Shown here one piece after another: positions 16,203 to 24,556 of a DNA stretch of 55,711 nucleotides (within the stretch, counting starts at the first letter, position 1; each line of letters starts with the position of its first letter). The stretch comes from Chloroflexota bacterium (GTDB taxonomy: Bacteria > Chloroflexota > Anaerolineae > B4-G1), in the NCBI GenBank assembly GCA_024232355.1, contig JAAEPW010000421.1:1-55711 (forward strand). The letters are read 5' to 3'. The notes beneath the pieces are model-generated. The model did not search any database, was not told the DNA's origin, and saw nothing but the letters and a program-made list of their open reading frames with translations. The position numbers and the translations under genes were made by a program.

Positions 16203-17615
16203 ATGTCAGAAAATAAGGTCAAGGAATATAAAAGAAAAGTCACACCTTTGGAACGCATGTTTGCACGATCCCCTTACTCGATCGTGACTATGGTAGCTCG
16301 GATCAAGGGAAATGTCTCCGAAAGTATGTTAAAGCATGCTGTTTCCCAAGTCCAGCAGAGACATCCAAATCTCCGGGTTCGGATCGAGGAAGATAACGAT
16401 CACAATCTGTGGTTCACGTCGGAAGGGGCCGGCGAAATCCCAATAGAAATCGTACCTCGAGAATCTGACGATCATTGGATGCAAGTGTTTCACGAGGCGT
16501 GTCAGGTTCCCTTCGAGTTCGAGGAACGCCCAGCCATACGGTTCATTCTGGTTCAATCTCCCAAAAAGTCCGAGTTGATCATTTTCTGCCATCACATTAT
16601 TTGTGATGGGCTGTCATTGGCATATCTTGCCAGGGATTTGATGGTTCATCTTGGGGATCCAACTCGAAAAGTAGAGGTATTACCAAATCCGGTTCTCATT
16701 GACCGAGACACGATGCCAAAAGATGTTTCAATGAACGCCATCGTCAAGTTCTTTATGAATCGGATCAACCAGAAATGGCAGAACGACCAGATATTTTTCG
16801 ATCAAGAGGATTACGCAGACCTCAATCAAGCGTATTGGAACAAGTATACACATCAGATGCTCGCGATTGAACTATCCAAGGCTCAGACAACGGCATTGGT
16901 TGAGCGGTGTAGAAAGGAAAACGTAACCGTAAATTCTGCATTAACCGCTGCTTTTGTGGGTGCGCAAACCATTGTTCAAGGTGAAAAACCCCATCATTCA
17001 AGTATAGGTGTTGCCGGCAGCTTGAGAGACCGTCTACAAAGACCTATCGGTCAAGTGATGGGATTCTATGCCGGGATAACATCTCTGAAATACAAGTATA
17101 ATGGAAAATCAAGTTTCTGGGAAAATGCACGGAGGGTACATCAAAAAGTTAAACCCCTTTATACAAACAAAAATCTGTTTCAAGAGTCTCTCACATGGTG
17201 TTATCTTGACCTTGGCATTTTGGAAGCTCTGACTTTTAAAATGATAGGCGGGCTTGTCCCACCACATGCTACAAGGTATGACAAACTGTCTGCCTTTAGC
17301 AAACGGGATGATCTGGTCTCGTCTATTCTCAAAAGAGAAAAAATGGATTCGCTTGATCAGATTATTATGGGGACGGCAGTCACGAATCTCACCCGTATGG
17401 ATTTTCCGACCGAGTACGGAGCATTAGGTTTGGATCGTTTGATTATGAATCCTGGTGGTGCCTTTCCTTTGGCGATGGTCAATATCGTATTGGGTGCGGT
17501 TACCTGTGCTGGGAAACTCAGCTTGCTCGTGGAATATGCCGAAGAGACAATTGATACGAGCACTATGGAAAAAGTAAAAGACAAGGCGATGGAATTCTTA
17601 CTGGAAGACAGTTAG
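16203..17615 (+). CDS. Condensation-fold (HHxxxDG) acyltransferase, stand-alone
   Basis: 470 residues from the ATG at 16203, chosen because GAAAGGGG lies about 7-10 bases upstream; a TTG at 16182 would only add seven residues. The catalytic motif HHIICDG (130-136) and the two-lobed layout (first lobe about 15-190, second about 215-460) place it in the superfamily of NRPS condensation domains, PapA-type acyltransferases and wax-ester synthases. These join an acyl donor to an alcohol or amine through the second His. There is no carrier or adenylation domain, so it probably uses an acyl-CoA or a carrier encoded elsewhere. It lies next to methyltransferases in the TrmB-led cluster. Its gene is more AT-rich than its neighbours. 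Confidence 0.78.
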   Translation: MSENKVKEYKRKVTPLERMFARSPYSIVTMVARIKGNVSESMLKHAVSQVQQRHPNLRVRIEEDNDHNLWFTSEGAGEIPIEIVPRESDDHWMQVFHEACQVPFEFEERPAIRFILVQSPKKSELIIFCHHIICDGLSLAYLARDLMVHLGDPTRKVEVLPNPVLIDRDTMPKDVSMNAIVKFFMNRINQKWQNDQIFFDQEDYADLNQAYWNKYTHQMLAIELSKAQTTALVERCRKENVTVNSALTAAFVGAQTIVQGEKPHHSSIGVAGSLRDRLQRPIGQVMGFYAGITSLKYKYNGKSSFWENARRVHQKVKPLYTNKNLFQESLTWCYLDLGILEALTFKMIGGLVPPHATRYDKLSAFSKRDDLVSSILKREKMDSLDQIIMGTAVTNLTRMDFPTEYGALGLDRLIMNPGGAFPLAMVNIVLGAVTCAGKLSLLVEYAEETIDTSTMEKVKDKAMEFLLEDS

Positions 17616-17682
17616 AAAAATCGTCCTACTGAATATCCGATAGCCACGGCGGGTGCGCAGGATCACCGATGAAGGAAGAAAA

Positions 17683-18429
17683 ATGAATGACAATACATCT
17701 GTTGAACAAACGCAAGCGACCTCTGAGGCGGATGGTGCGATTGATCCGAGGGTCGTGTTAAAGATCGTCATTTTCGTGCTGTTACTGGTGCCGGCGGCCT
17801 TGTTCATCCCGGCGGGTCGCTGGGACTGGGGGACGGGCTGGGTCTTTGTCGGATTGTACGTTCTCACTTCGGTTGTGAGCCGCGTCATCGTGATGCGCCA
17901 GGACCCCGAGTTGGCGGCAGAACGCGTCCGATCCACTAAAAGGGACAGGGAGGGCGTCAAGGGGTGGGACAAGCTGCTCAGCCCACTGGTGGCTTTGTAC
18001 GGCCCGCTGGTTATCTGGATCGTGGCTGGGCTGGACGAACGGTATGGGTGGTCGCCGCAGATTTCGCCTTGGGTCCAAGTCGCCGCGATAGCGGTGGCGG
18101 TGCTGGGTTCTGCTTTGGCTACGTGGGCGATGCTGTCGAACACGTTCTTTTCGGGAACCGTTCGCATCCAGGAGGAGCGGGGCCACACCGTCGCCAGCGG
18201 CGGGCCGTACCGGTACGTGCGCCATCCGGGTTACGCGGCGGGGATTCTGTTCGACGTCGCGACGCCACTGATACTCGGCTCGCTGTGGGCGCTGGTCCCG
18301 GCGGGGCTGACGGTCTGCGCTTTTGTCGTCCGCACGGCACTGGAGGATCGAACGCTGCAAGAGGAGCTTGCGGGCTACGAGGAATATGCACAGCAGACGC
18401 GCTATCGGCTGATGCCGGGTGTGTGGTAG
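17683..18429 (+). CDS. Isoprenylcysteine methyltransferase-like (ICMT/PEMT) membrane protein
   Basis: 248 residues. The ATG at 17683 follows AAGGAAG, so the upstream GTG at 17653 is less likely. About five hydrophobic segments span about residues 25-180. The C-terminal signature GPYRYVRHPGYAAG, the double acidic ED and the LQEELAGYEEY...YRLMPGVW tail define the ICMT/phospholipid-methyltransferase fold, which binds SAM at the membrane face. In bacteria these methylate lipids, fatty acids or unknown small hydrophobic acceptors. It is placed 67 bases after the acyltransferase, consistent with shared transcription. The substrate is unknown. Confidence 0.85.
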   Translation: MNDNTSVEQTQATSEADGAIDPRVVLKIVIFVLLLVPAALFIPAGRWDWGTGWVFVGLYVLTSVVSRVIVMRQDPELAAERVRSTKRDREGVKGWDKLLSPLVALYGPLVIWIVAGLDERYGWSPQISPWVQVAAIAVAVLGSALATWAMLSNTFFSGTVRIQEERGHTVASGGPYRYVRHPGYAAGILFDVATPLILGSLWALVPAGLTVCAFVVRTALEDRTLQEELAGYEEYAQQTRYRLMPGVW

Positions 18430-18477
18430 ATGCGTTGTTTGGACAGATAATCAAAATTTGGACACTGCAAGGAATCG

Positions 18478-19107
18478 ATGCATATGGAACAACCAATCAA
18501 GTCAGAATATGTCTTTGAGGAAAGCGCTAGTTCCATCAGAGTAGTGATTCCAAGTCGCAAGAGTCAATTCATTGTGGCCTTTCTTCAGGGTAAACTGCTG
18601 GCTGTAGTTATCGCAGTCGCGCTATGTTTGTTTCTTGTGTTTCTCATTGCTGAATACTTGGCGGTAGGCGGAATGCTGTTGTGGATGTTGTGGACGATGG
18701 GCAAGGGGAACGAGTACCCCTTTGAAATAGCCAAGTCGGCTGCTAGTTGGAGTCTCCCGGCAATTCTAATTGTGTTTTTGTTTCTGTCCGATTGGTTGTG
18801 GCAAGTAAAGGGGTACGAAGTCGTGGAGGTAGAAGAATCATCTATTGCTATCAGAAGACAGCTCACTTTTGGGAACAAGGATATAGTTCTACCGTGGCCG
18901 AGACGGTATCTGCTGGCGCATATTGATGATTTGTGTGTATATGCGCGGCAGGGTCTATACGGACGAGTTGCGTTTCGCTACAAAGTGGGACTGCTTCCAA
19001 AGCTGGTTCGATTTGGATCTGGAATTGAGAAGAAAAAAGCTGTGCAGATTCTGGTAAAGATAGAAAAGCGGTATCCCAAGTTCCCCAAGGTAAAGATGGG
19101 GTCTTGA
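18478..19107 (+). CDS. Membrane protein with C-terminal PH-like domain
   Basis: 209 residues. Two hydrophobic segments (about 38-80 and 90-108) are followed by a soluble part: YEVVEVEESSIAIRRQL, then a strand-rich stretch ending in VRFGSGIEKKKAVQILVKIEKRYP. This arrangement (PSRK near the N-terminus, RFG-x-G-I...A..I near the end) is seen in uncharacterised bacterial PH-domain-like membrane proteins. AAGGA lies upstream; ATG 18484 is an alternative start. Role unknown. Confidence 0.65.
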   Translation: MHMEQPIKSEYVFEESASSIRVVIPSRKSQFIVAFLQGKLLAVVIAVALCLFLVFLIAEYLAVGGMLLWMLWTMGKGNEYPFEIAKSAASWSLPAILIVFLFLSDWLWQVKGYEVVEVEESSIAIRRQLTFGNKDIVLPWPRRYLLAHIDDLCVYARQGLYGRVAFRYKVGLLPKLVRFGSGIEKKKAVQILVKIEKRYPKFPKVKMGS

Positions 19108-19147
19108 AAGGTTGCGTTATAGTACAAACTAGGGGAAAAGACAAACA

Positions 19148-19792
19148 ATGGATTTACAAATGATAAACTCAAAAACGAGACAAGCGTACAATCTGGCAGC
19201 ACAGAAATATCACGACCTTTTCCACAACGAGATGAACGAAAAGGCATATGACCAAAACCTCTTGGATGCTTTCGCCGCCAGATTCGGCGAGGATTCGGTG
19301 ATCTGTGACGCGGGCTGCGGACCTTCGGGGCACATTGGCAAATACGTGTTTGACAAAGGCATTCAGGTCGTCGGCGTCGACATATCGGACAAGTGCACCG
19401 AGTTAGCCCGACAACACAACCCCGATATGAGATTTGAGCGCGCAGATATCGGCAATCTGCCGTTTGACGATGGCTCGTTTGATGGGATCATCGCCTACTA
19501 TTCGATCATCGATACGCCCAAGAGATACGTGGGCGAAATTTTTGCCGAGTTTCGTAGGATTTTAAAGCCGGGCGGCTATCTGCTGGTTGCCGTCAAGGCG
19601 GGTACGACCGAAGGGTACATTGACGATCTATTGGGGATAAAAATAGACATCTATTTTACGCTCTTTACAAAAGAAGAGATTGTCGGTTATTTTGAGCAAG
19701 CGGGGTTTCTGTTGGAATTCATAGAGCAGCGAAACCCTTATGATTTTGAGATCAGCAACGAGCGAGTGTTTGCAATTGGGAAAAAGCAGTAG
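19148..19792 (+). CDS. SAM-dependent class I methyltransferase
   Basis: 214 residues. Motif I is VICDAGCGPSGHIG (51-64), motif II VVGVDISDKC, then ADIGNLPFDDGSFDGIIAYYSIID and FRRILKPGGYLLVAV, all typical of Methyltransf_11/25. The gene following starts 2 bases after its stop, so the two are translationally coupled. It is shorter than and distinct from the methyltransferase at 15168. The substrate is unknown. Confidence 0.85.
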   Translation: MDLQMINSKTRQAYNLAAQKYHDLFHNEMNEKAYDQNLLDAFAARFGEDSVICDAGCGPSGHIGKYVFDKGIQVVGVDISDKCTELARQHNPDMRFERADIGNLPFDDGSFDGIIAYYSIIDTPKRYVGEIFAEFRRILKPGGYLLVAVKAGTTEGYIDDLLGIKIDIYFTLFTKEEIVGYFEQAGFLLEFIEQRNPYDFEISNERVFAIGKKQ

Positions 19793-19794
19793 GT

Positions 19795-20343
19795 ATGGAA
19801 ACTTTTACGACAATAAAGGACTTTGTCCACAATCCACGCTATCGTGGGCAACGGCGTAAGGCATTAGGCGGGCTGGATATCAACACGATTGATGCACCCA
19901 TCGTTCCATTGATTGACGCCCTTTCCAAGCTGCCCTACTGCTTTACGCTACAGAGTTGCTATGGGCATTTCTTGTACGACGGTCAAAAGGACCCCAATAG
20001 TACACAGGCATTGCCGATTTCGGCCACCATTTCAAGGGTCGAATACAGAATCGCCTACATAGCTCTTTGTCTACAAGATAGCGATTCGGGAAGGGCGCTG
20101 TTCCAAGACCTGGGCGGACTTGCCTCCATAGACCCTGAAACCGTTCAATTCGGGTGCGCCGAGTGGTTCTGGGGGAGGCAGGTCAATTCGTATGTGGTAC
20201 AGGTCGAGCCTGAGAGATTCAAGACAAAAGATCGGATTGTGATAGATTATCGAGAGGCACTGCAGATAGAGCGAGTTCGGAACGAGTTTTTCAGTGAGCT
20301 TGGGAGAATAATTGAGCGGAGATCTCAACCCAACCGGGCATAA
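19795..20343 (+). CDS. Hypothetical protein coupled to a methyltransferase
   Basis: 182 residues, no signal peptide or membrane helix. Notable segments are PYCFTLQSCYGHFLYDG (about 47-63), GCAEWFWGRQVNSYVVQVEP (about 121-140) and a basic tail. The SC-x-GH motif is loosely reminiscent of the SCSGR region of TYW3 tRNA-wybutosine proteins, but the match is too weak to name it. The start is 2 bases after the methyltransferase stop, which argues for co-translation and possibly a joint function. Confidence 0.6.
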   Translation: METFTTIKDFVHNPRYRGQRRKALGGLDINTIDAPIVPLIDALSKLPYCFTLQSCYGHFLYDGQKDPNSTQALPISATISRVEYRIAYIALCLQDSDSGRALFQDLGGLASIDPETVQFGCAEWFWGRQVNSYVVQVEPERFKTKDRIVIDYREALQIERVRNEFFSELGRIIERRSQPNRA

Positions 20344-20424
20344 AGTGCCCGGTCTACAGAGCAGGTAATCAAAAATCAGGCAGCAATAATTTGGCAATGA
20401 AGATCTAAACGGGGATATTAGGAG

Positions 20425-20907
20425 ATGTATAGGATTGAGATGAGAACATCTTGGACGTCACGATTCACCCAAAGTGCCACACTAGTTTTTGTACCACTAG
20501 GCTTTTATGTTGTGACGGAAAGGGATTTGCACTGGCTGCTCCTTGTTGGCATCGTTCTTGGGATTTTGGCATTGAACTTTTTCTACCTCAATGGGGTCCG
20601 AGTCGCCCTTGACGGTGATGCAATATATTATCGTGATCCCCAGCTTGGGAACAGTTTGATTCGAGTTCCTTGGACAGAAATCAAAAACATCGAATTTCAT
20701 GTTTTCCCGAGTCAATGGGCAACTTTACATCTTCTCAATGAAGGTGTCTTCAAGAGACGATTTTCATTCCTGGCTGTATTCAACCTTTTGTGGCGAGAAC
20801 TCTTTGGGCAACCAATTGCTAGAGTTTGGCTTTCAGGACTGGATGTTGAGTTTGATCAGGTTCAGTTAATGATACTAGAAAAATTCAGAGCACGTAGCAC
20901 ACATTGA
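20425..20907 (+). CDS. Small membrane protein with PH-like domain
   Basis: 160 residues. Two adjacent hydrophobic segments (about 20-56, separated by RDLHW) precede a strand-rich domain with GVRVALDGDAIYYRD and RVPWTEIKNIEF, resembling bacterial PH-like (bPH) modules. AGGAG abuts the ATG at 20425 without spacing, so the ATG at 20440, preceded by AGGA at 5 bases, may be the real start. Function unknown; this is the second such protein in the cluster. Confidence 0.6.
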   Translation: MYRIEMRTSWTSRFTQSATLVFVPLGFYVVTERDLHWLLLVGIVLGILALNFFYLNGVRVALDGDAIYYRDPQLGNSLIRVPWTEIKNIEFHVFPSQWATLHLLNEGVFKRRFSFLAVFNLLWRELFGQPIARVWLSGLDVEFDQVQLMILEKFRARSTH

Positions 20908-20936
20908 TTCTGATAGGCCAAAAGGAGCATCAAACC

Positions 20937-21629
20937 ATGCACAAAAAAATCGGCATCCTGGGCGGTATGAGTCCCGAGTCTACCGTCGAATACTACCAAC
21001 ACATCACCCGCACCTATACCGAGCGCTTTGGTGACTATGGCTACCCAGAGGTCCTCATCTACAGCGTCAGCTTTCAGCCCTATGTCGACTGGCCCAATCA
21101 GGACCGCTGGGACCTGGTGGCCCAGGGCCTGAGCGAGGCGGCGCAAAAGTTGGAGGCGGCAGGCGCAGACTTTGTCGTCATTGCTACCAATACGATGCAT
21201 CTGGTCTTTGACCAGGTACAGGCCAACGTCACCGTCCCTATGCTGAGCTTGCTGGACGCTGTCAGCGACGCCATTCTGGCGCGGGAGATCGAGACGGTGG
21301 GGCTGCTGGGCACAAAGTTCACTATGGAAAAGACCTTTTACCAGGACGCGCTGACCCGCAAGGGCATCACCGTCCTAGTGCCCGACGCGCAAGACCGCGC
21401 GTATGTGAACACCGTCATCTATGACGAGCTGGTCGCGGGCCAAATCCGCGACGAGTCTCGGACTGGATACGTCGCCATCATCGACAAACTGGCAAAGCGC
21501 GGCGCCGAGGGCATCATCCTGGGCTGCACCGAAATCCCACTGCTGGTCAGCGAGGAGAACGCCGGAATACCGCTGTTCGACACGACGGTCATCCACGCCG
21601 AGGCGGCTCTGAATTACGCACTGGAGTGA
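20937..21629 (+). CDS. Aspartate/glutamate racemase family protein (Thr/Cys type)
   Basis: 230 residues from the ATG at 20937, which has AAGGAG 9 bases upstream. The start KKIGILGGMSPESTVEYY is the Asp/Glu/hydantoin racemase glycine loop. The two catalytic positions are Thr84 (IATNTMH) and Cys197 (LGCTEIP). Thr in place of the first Cys is the arrangement described for the E. coli L-Asp/Glu-specific racemase YgeA/EcL-DER, so racemisation of L-Asp or L-Glu is plausible. It precedes the exporter genes by 58 bases, suggesting that a D-amino acid may be part of what the cluster handles. Confidence 0.85.
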   Translation: MHKKIGILGGMSPESTVEYYQHITRTYTERFGDYGYPEVLIYSVSFQPYVDWPNQDRWDLVAQGLSEAAQKLEAAGADFVVIATNTMHLVFDQVQANVTVPMLSLLDAVSDAILAREIETVGLLGTKFTMEKTFYQDALTRKGITVLVPDAQDRAYVNTVIYDELVAGQIRDESRTGYVAIIDKLAKRGAEGIILGCTEIPLLVSEENAGIPLFDTTVIHAEAALNYALE

Positions 21630-21648
21630 CATTTCGACAACCCGAACC

Positions 21649-21675
21649 TTACGTTTCACGCATTACGCTTTACGC
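21649..21675. repeat. Short repeat shared with 28945-28962
   Basis: TTACGTTTCACGCATTACGC and the following TTTACG form a low-complexity repeat just before the first permease. An 18-base part (21657-21674) recurs at 28945-28962, before the ATPase gene, with one mismatch. Confidence 0.45.
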
Positions 21676-21687
21676 AAGAGGCAGTCC

Positions 21688-23928
21688 ATGATACTCAAAA
21701 ACCTATTTCGACGCAAAGGACGCACCCTCCTCACCCTGCTGGGCACATCCATTGGGGTAGCCGCCATCGTCGCGCTGGGAGCGATGGCTGGGGGATTGCG
21801 GGAGGGATTCAGCGCGATGACCCAGGGCAGCCAGGCCGACCTGGTGCTCAGCCAGGCCAGCGCGATGAGTTCGCTGATCAGCAGCGTCGAGGAAACGATA
21901 GCCGACGACGTACGCGCCCTGCCCGAGGTAGTCGACATAAACGGCATGCTGTTCACCAACGCCATGATCGACGATGAATCCTATCTCTTCATCCTGGGCC
22001 ACGAGCCGGACGGTTTTGCCATCGACCATTTTCGCATCATCGAGGGGAAAACGCTGGCGGAGGCGCGCGGGGTACGTGGGATGCGCGGCAAGCCCCTCCT
22101 CCTGGGCCGGCGGACGGCGCAGAGTATGGAAGTGGAGGTGGGGGATGCCATCCGCATCACTGGCAGCGTCTTTCGCGTCGTCGGCATCTATGAGACGGGG
22201 AGCGGATTCGAGGACGGCGGGGCTGTCGTTTCCCTTGAGGATGCCCAGGCGCTGGCCTTGCAGCCGCACCGGGTTTCGATGCTCTATGTCAAGCTCAAAG
22301 ACCTCCGCAAGGCCGACCAGTTCCGGGGGCGCATAGAACGGCGTTTTCCCGACCTGAGCGTCGCAACGTCGGCGGGCTTTGTGGGCGAGGAGCAGATACT
22401 AGAACTGTTGGACGGGATGGCGATGGCGGTTGCGGGTCTGGCAGTCGTCATCGGCGGGATCGTCATGACGAACACGCTCTTTATGTCGGTCTTTGAGCGC
22501 ACGCGCGAGATCGGCGTCCTGCGCTCCTTGGGCTGGCGACGGTGGCAGGTGATGGGCATGATCTTGGGAGAAGCGGTCACCCTGGCAGTGTTGGGCGGGC
22601 TGTTAGGCAGCGGGTTTGGGGCGTTGTCCCTGGCTATGGCCAGCAAGGCTGGGTCCTTGTTGAGCGTGTTCGGCGGTCAACTGACGCCCGACCTCTTTAT
22701 CCGAGGCATGGTCACCGTGATCGTGTTGGGGGTGGTCGGCGGGGCGTACCCGGCCTGGTGGGCCAGCCGCCTGCTGCCGGTGGAAGCGCTGCAATACGAA
22801 GGCGGCGGCAAGGCGCGGGCGTCCAAGCTGCCCGGCGGCATAGTCGTGCGCAACCTCTGGCAGCGGCGGACGCGCACGGCACTGACACTTCTGAGCATCG
22901 GCGTGAGCATCGCCGTCATCATCGCTTTGGGCGGGGTTGCCGACGGTATGTTGGGCGCGTTCAACGTGATGATGTTGGACAGCCAGACCGACCTCTTTGC
23001 CGCCGAGGCGGGCATCGACGCCGACTTTAGCGCCATCGACGAGCGAGTTGGAGCGCGCATCGCCGCCCGCCCCGACGTGGACGCGGTATCCGGTATGTTT
23101 TGGACCGGCACCAGCACCGACGAGATGCCCATGCTGATCATATACGGCTACCACCCGCGCGAGTTTGCCATCCGCCGCTATCGCATCATCGAGGGAGAAC
23201 CGCTGGCGGGCCGCCGCCAGATGATCGTCGGGCGGATGGTGGCGGAGCAGATGGGGCTGGAGGTGGGCGATACGTTCCGCATGCTGGACAGTAACTTTCG
23301 CGTGACCGGCATCTTTGAGACGGGCCAGGCCTTTGAGGACGCCGGAGTGGTCATCGGTCTGCGAGAAGCACAGACCCTCACCGGCAAGCCGCGCCAGGTA
23401 CAGTTCTATATGATCAGCCTGTATGATCCGGAGCAGGCGGAGGTGGTGCGGGATGATTTGTCAGCAACCTTTCCGGAGGTAGATTTTTCCCTCAGCTCCG
23501 AGCTGGACGAGGCGATGAGTGATTTCCGGGTGTTGAAGGATATGGTGAATCAGATATCCTTCGTGGCGGTGTTCATCGGCGCGGTAGGGATGTTGAACAC
23601 AATGTTGATGAGCGTGCTGGAGCGGACGCGCGAGATCGGCGTGCTGCGCTCCTTGGGTTGGCGGCAGCGCCAGGTGTTGGGGATGATCCTGAACGAGTCG
23701 TTGGTGCTGGGGCTGCTGGGCGGCATCTGCGGCATCCCCCTGGGGCTAGGATTAGGCAAGCTGATTGGCTTGACAGGGGTATGGGGCGGCGCGATGGAAC
23801 CGGCCTACTCGACCCAAATGTTCATACAGGCGATCGTGGTGGCGGTGGTGGCGGGCGTGGTTGGCGGAATCTACCCCGCCTGGCGCGCGACTCGGATGCG
23901 GCCAGTGGAGGCGCTCAGATACGAGTAG
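21688..23928 (+). CDS. MacB/FtsX-type ABC transporter permease, tandem double module
   Basis: 746 residues built of two homologous halves. Each half has an N-terminal helix in a basic context (NLFRRKGRTLLTLLG; NLWQRRTRTALTLLS), a large periplasmic MacB-type domain and three C-terminal helices with the FtsX signature ERTREIGVLRSLGWR, ending in YPAWWASRLLPVEALQYE and YPAWRATRMRPVEALRYE. A double module supplies both halves of a transporter in one chain, like LolCE-type fusions. These permeases use ATP hydrolysis mechanically to move lipoproteins, peptides or macrolide-like molecules outward. It is 99.8% the plan of the gene at 24557 in layout (identical length), clearly a paralogue. Confidence 0.9.
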   Translation: MILKNLFRRKGRTLLTLLGTSIGVAAIVALGAMAGGLREGFSAMTQGSQADLVLSQASAMSSLISSVEETIADDVRALPEVVDINGMLFTNAMIDDESYLFILGHEPDGFAIDHFRIIEGKTLAEARGVRGMRGKPLLLGRRTAQSMEVEVGDAIRITGSVFRVVGIYETGSGFEDGGAVVSLEDAQALALQPHRVSMLYVKLKDLRKADQFRGRIERRFPDLSVATSAGFVGEEQILELLDGMAMAVAGLAVVIGGIVMTNTLFMSVFERTREIGVLRSLGWRRWQVMGMILGEAVTLAVLGGLLGSGFGALSLAMASKAGSLLSVFGGQLTPDLFIRGMVTVIVLGVVGGAYPAWWASRLLPVEALQYEGGGKARASKLPGGIVVRNLWQRRTRTALTLLSIGVSIAVIIALGGVADGMLGAFNVMMLDSQTDLFAAEAGIDADFSAIDERVGARIAARPDVDAVSGMFWTGTSTDEMPMLIIYGYHPREFAIRRYRIIEGEPLAGRRQMIVGRMVAEQMGLEVGDTFRMLDSNFRVTGIFETGQAFEDAGVVIGLREAQTLTGKPRQVQFYMISLYDPEQAEVVRDDLSATFPEVDFSLSSELDEAMSDFRVLKDMVNQISFVAVFIGAVGMLNTMLMSVLERTREIGVLRSLGWRQRQVLGMILNESLVLGLLGGICGIPLGLGLGKLIGLTGVWGGAMEPAYSTQMFIQAIVVAVVAGVVGGIYPAWRATRMRPVEALRYE

Positions 23929-23972
23929 GCGAATTAGTAGTTAGCTTACTCTCAGAACTCGGAGGATGATCA

Positions 23973-24518
23973 ATGAAATATGCGCGAGTCTCTACATTGA
24001 GTCTCAGCGAGTGTACACAGCGACTTGCCGATGGTGTTGACGAATACCGTGATCTATTTCCAGACCTGAGCAGGCCGTTTCTTGGCAAAGTCGATGGTCA
24101 CAGGTTCAAACTGAGAGCGCGTGGCCTTCGCCGAAACTCTTTTGCTCCAGTGTTCTATGGCAGATTCCGCAAAGGCGTGAGTGAGACTATAATTGAGGGC
24201 TATTTTGGCTTTTCTCCACTTGTGACAGCCTTTGTGATCGTGTGGTTCGGGTTTGCTACTATGTTCACGTGCATGTTCGCACTTGGTGTCGGGGCTGTTT
24301 TTGTGGCTGCTCTTACTGGGACAGAGTTTAGCTGGGTGAAGGTGCAAGTAGACTCATCTACTTCACCAATTCTCCCTCTGCTGTTCCCGTTGGCTCTACC
24401 GCTGTTTGGAATCGGCGCGGTACTGGTTGGTAAGGCGCTGGGGAAAGAGGAGGAAGCAAGCATATTGAGCTTTCTGGAGGGTACCCTGGATGCTCACCCT
24501 GTTCAAGGCGTAGAGTGA
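23973..24518 (+). CDS. Hypothetical membrane protein between the two permeases
   Basis: 181 residues. A soluble N-terminal half (YRDLFPDLSRPFLGKVDGHRF, then RRNSFAPVFYGRF) is followed by two hydrophobic segments (about 85-115 and 129-152). GGAGG precedes the ATG. Composition and layout resemble uncharacterised small membrane proteins with an N-terminal strand-rich domain. It sits 44 bases after the first permease and 38 bases before the second, so it probably belongs to the transporter operon, but no role can be named. Confidence 0.6.
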   Translation: MKYARVSTLSLSECTQRLADGVDEYRDLFPDLSRPFLGKVDGHRFKLRARGLRRNSFAPVFYGRFRKGVSETIIEGYFGFSPLVTAFVIVWFGFATMFTCMFALGVGAVFVAALTGTEFSWVKVQVDSSTSPILPLLFPLALPLFGIGAVLVGKALGKEEEASILSFLEGTLDAHPVQGVE

Positions 24519-24556
24519 CTATTAACCTATCAATTTACCAGCACAAGGTATGACCA

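Noticed and set aside
17598..18188. Minus-strand frame of about 196 codons
   Set aside because: Antisense to the ICMT-like gene, whose RHPGY and C-terminal motifs are clear.
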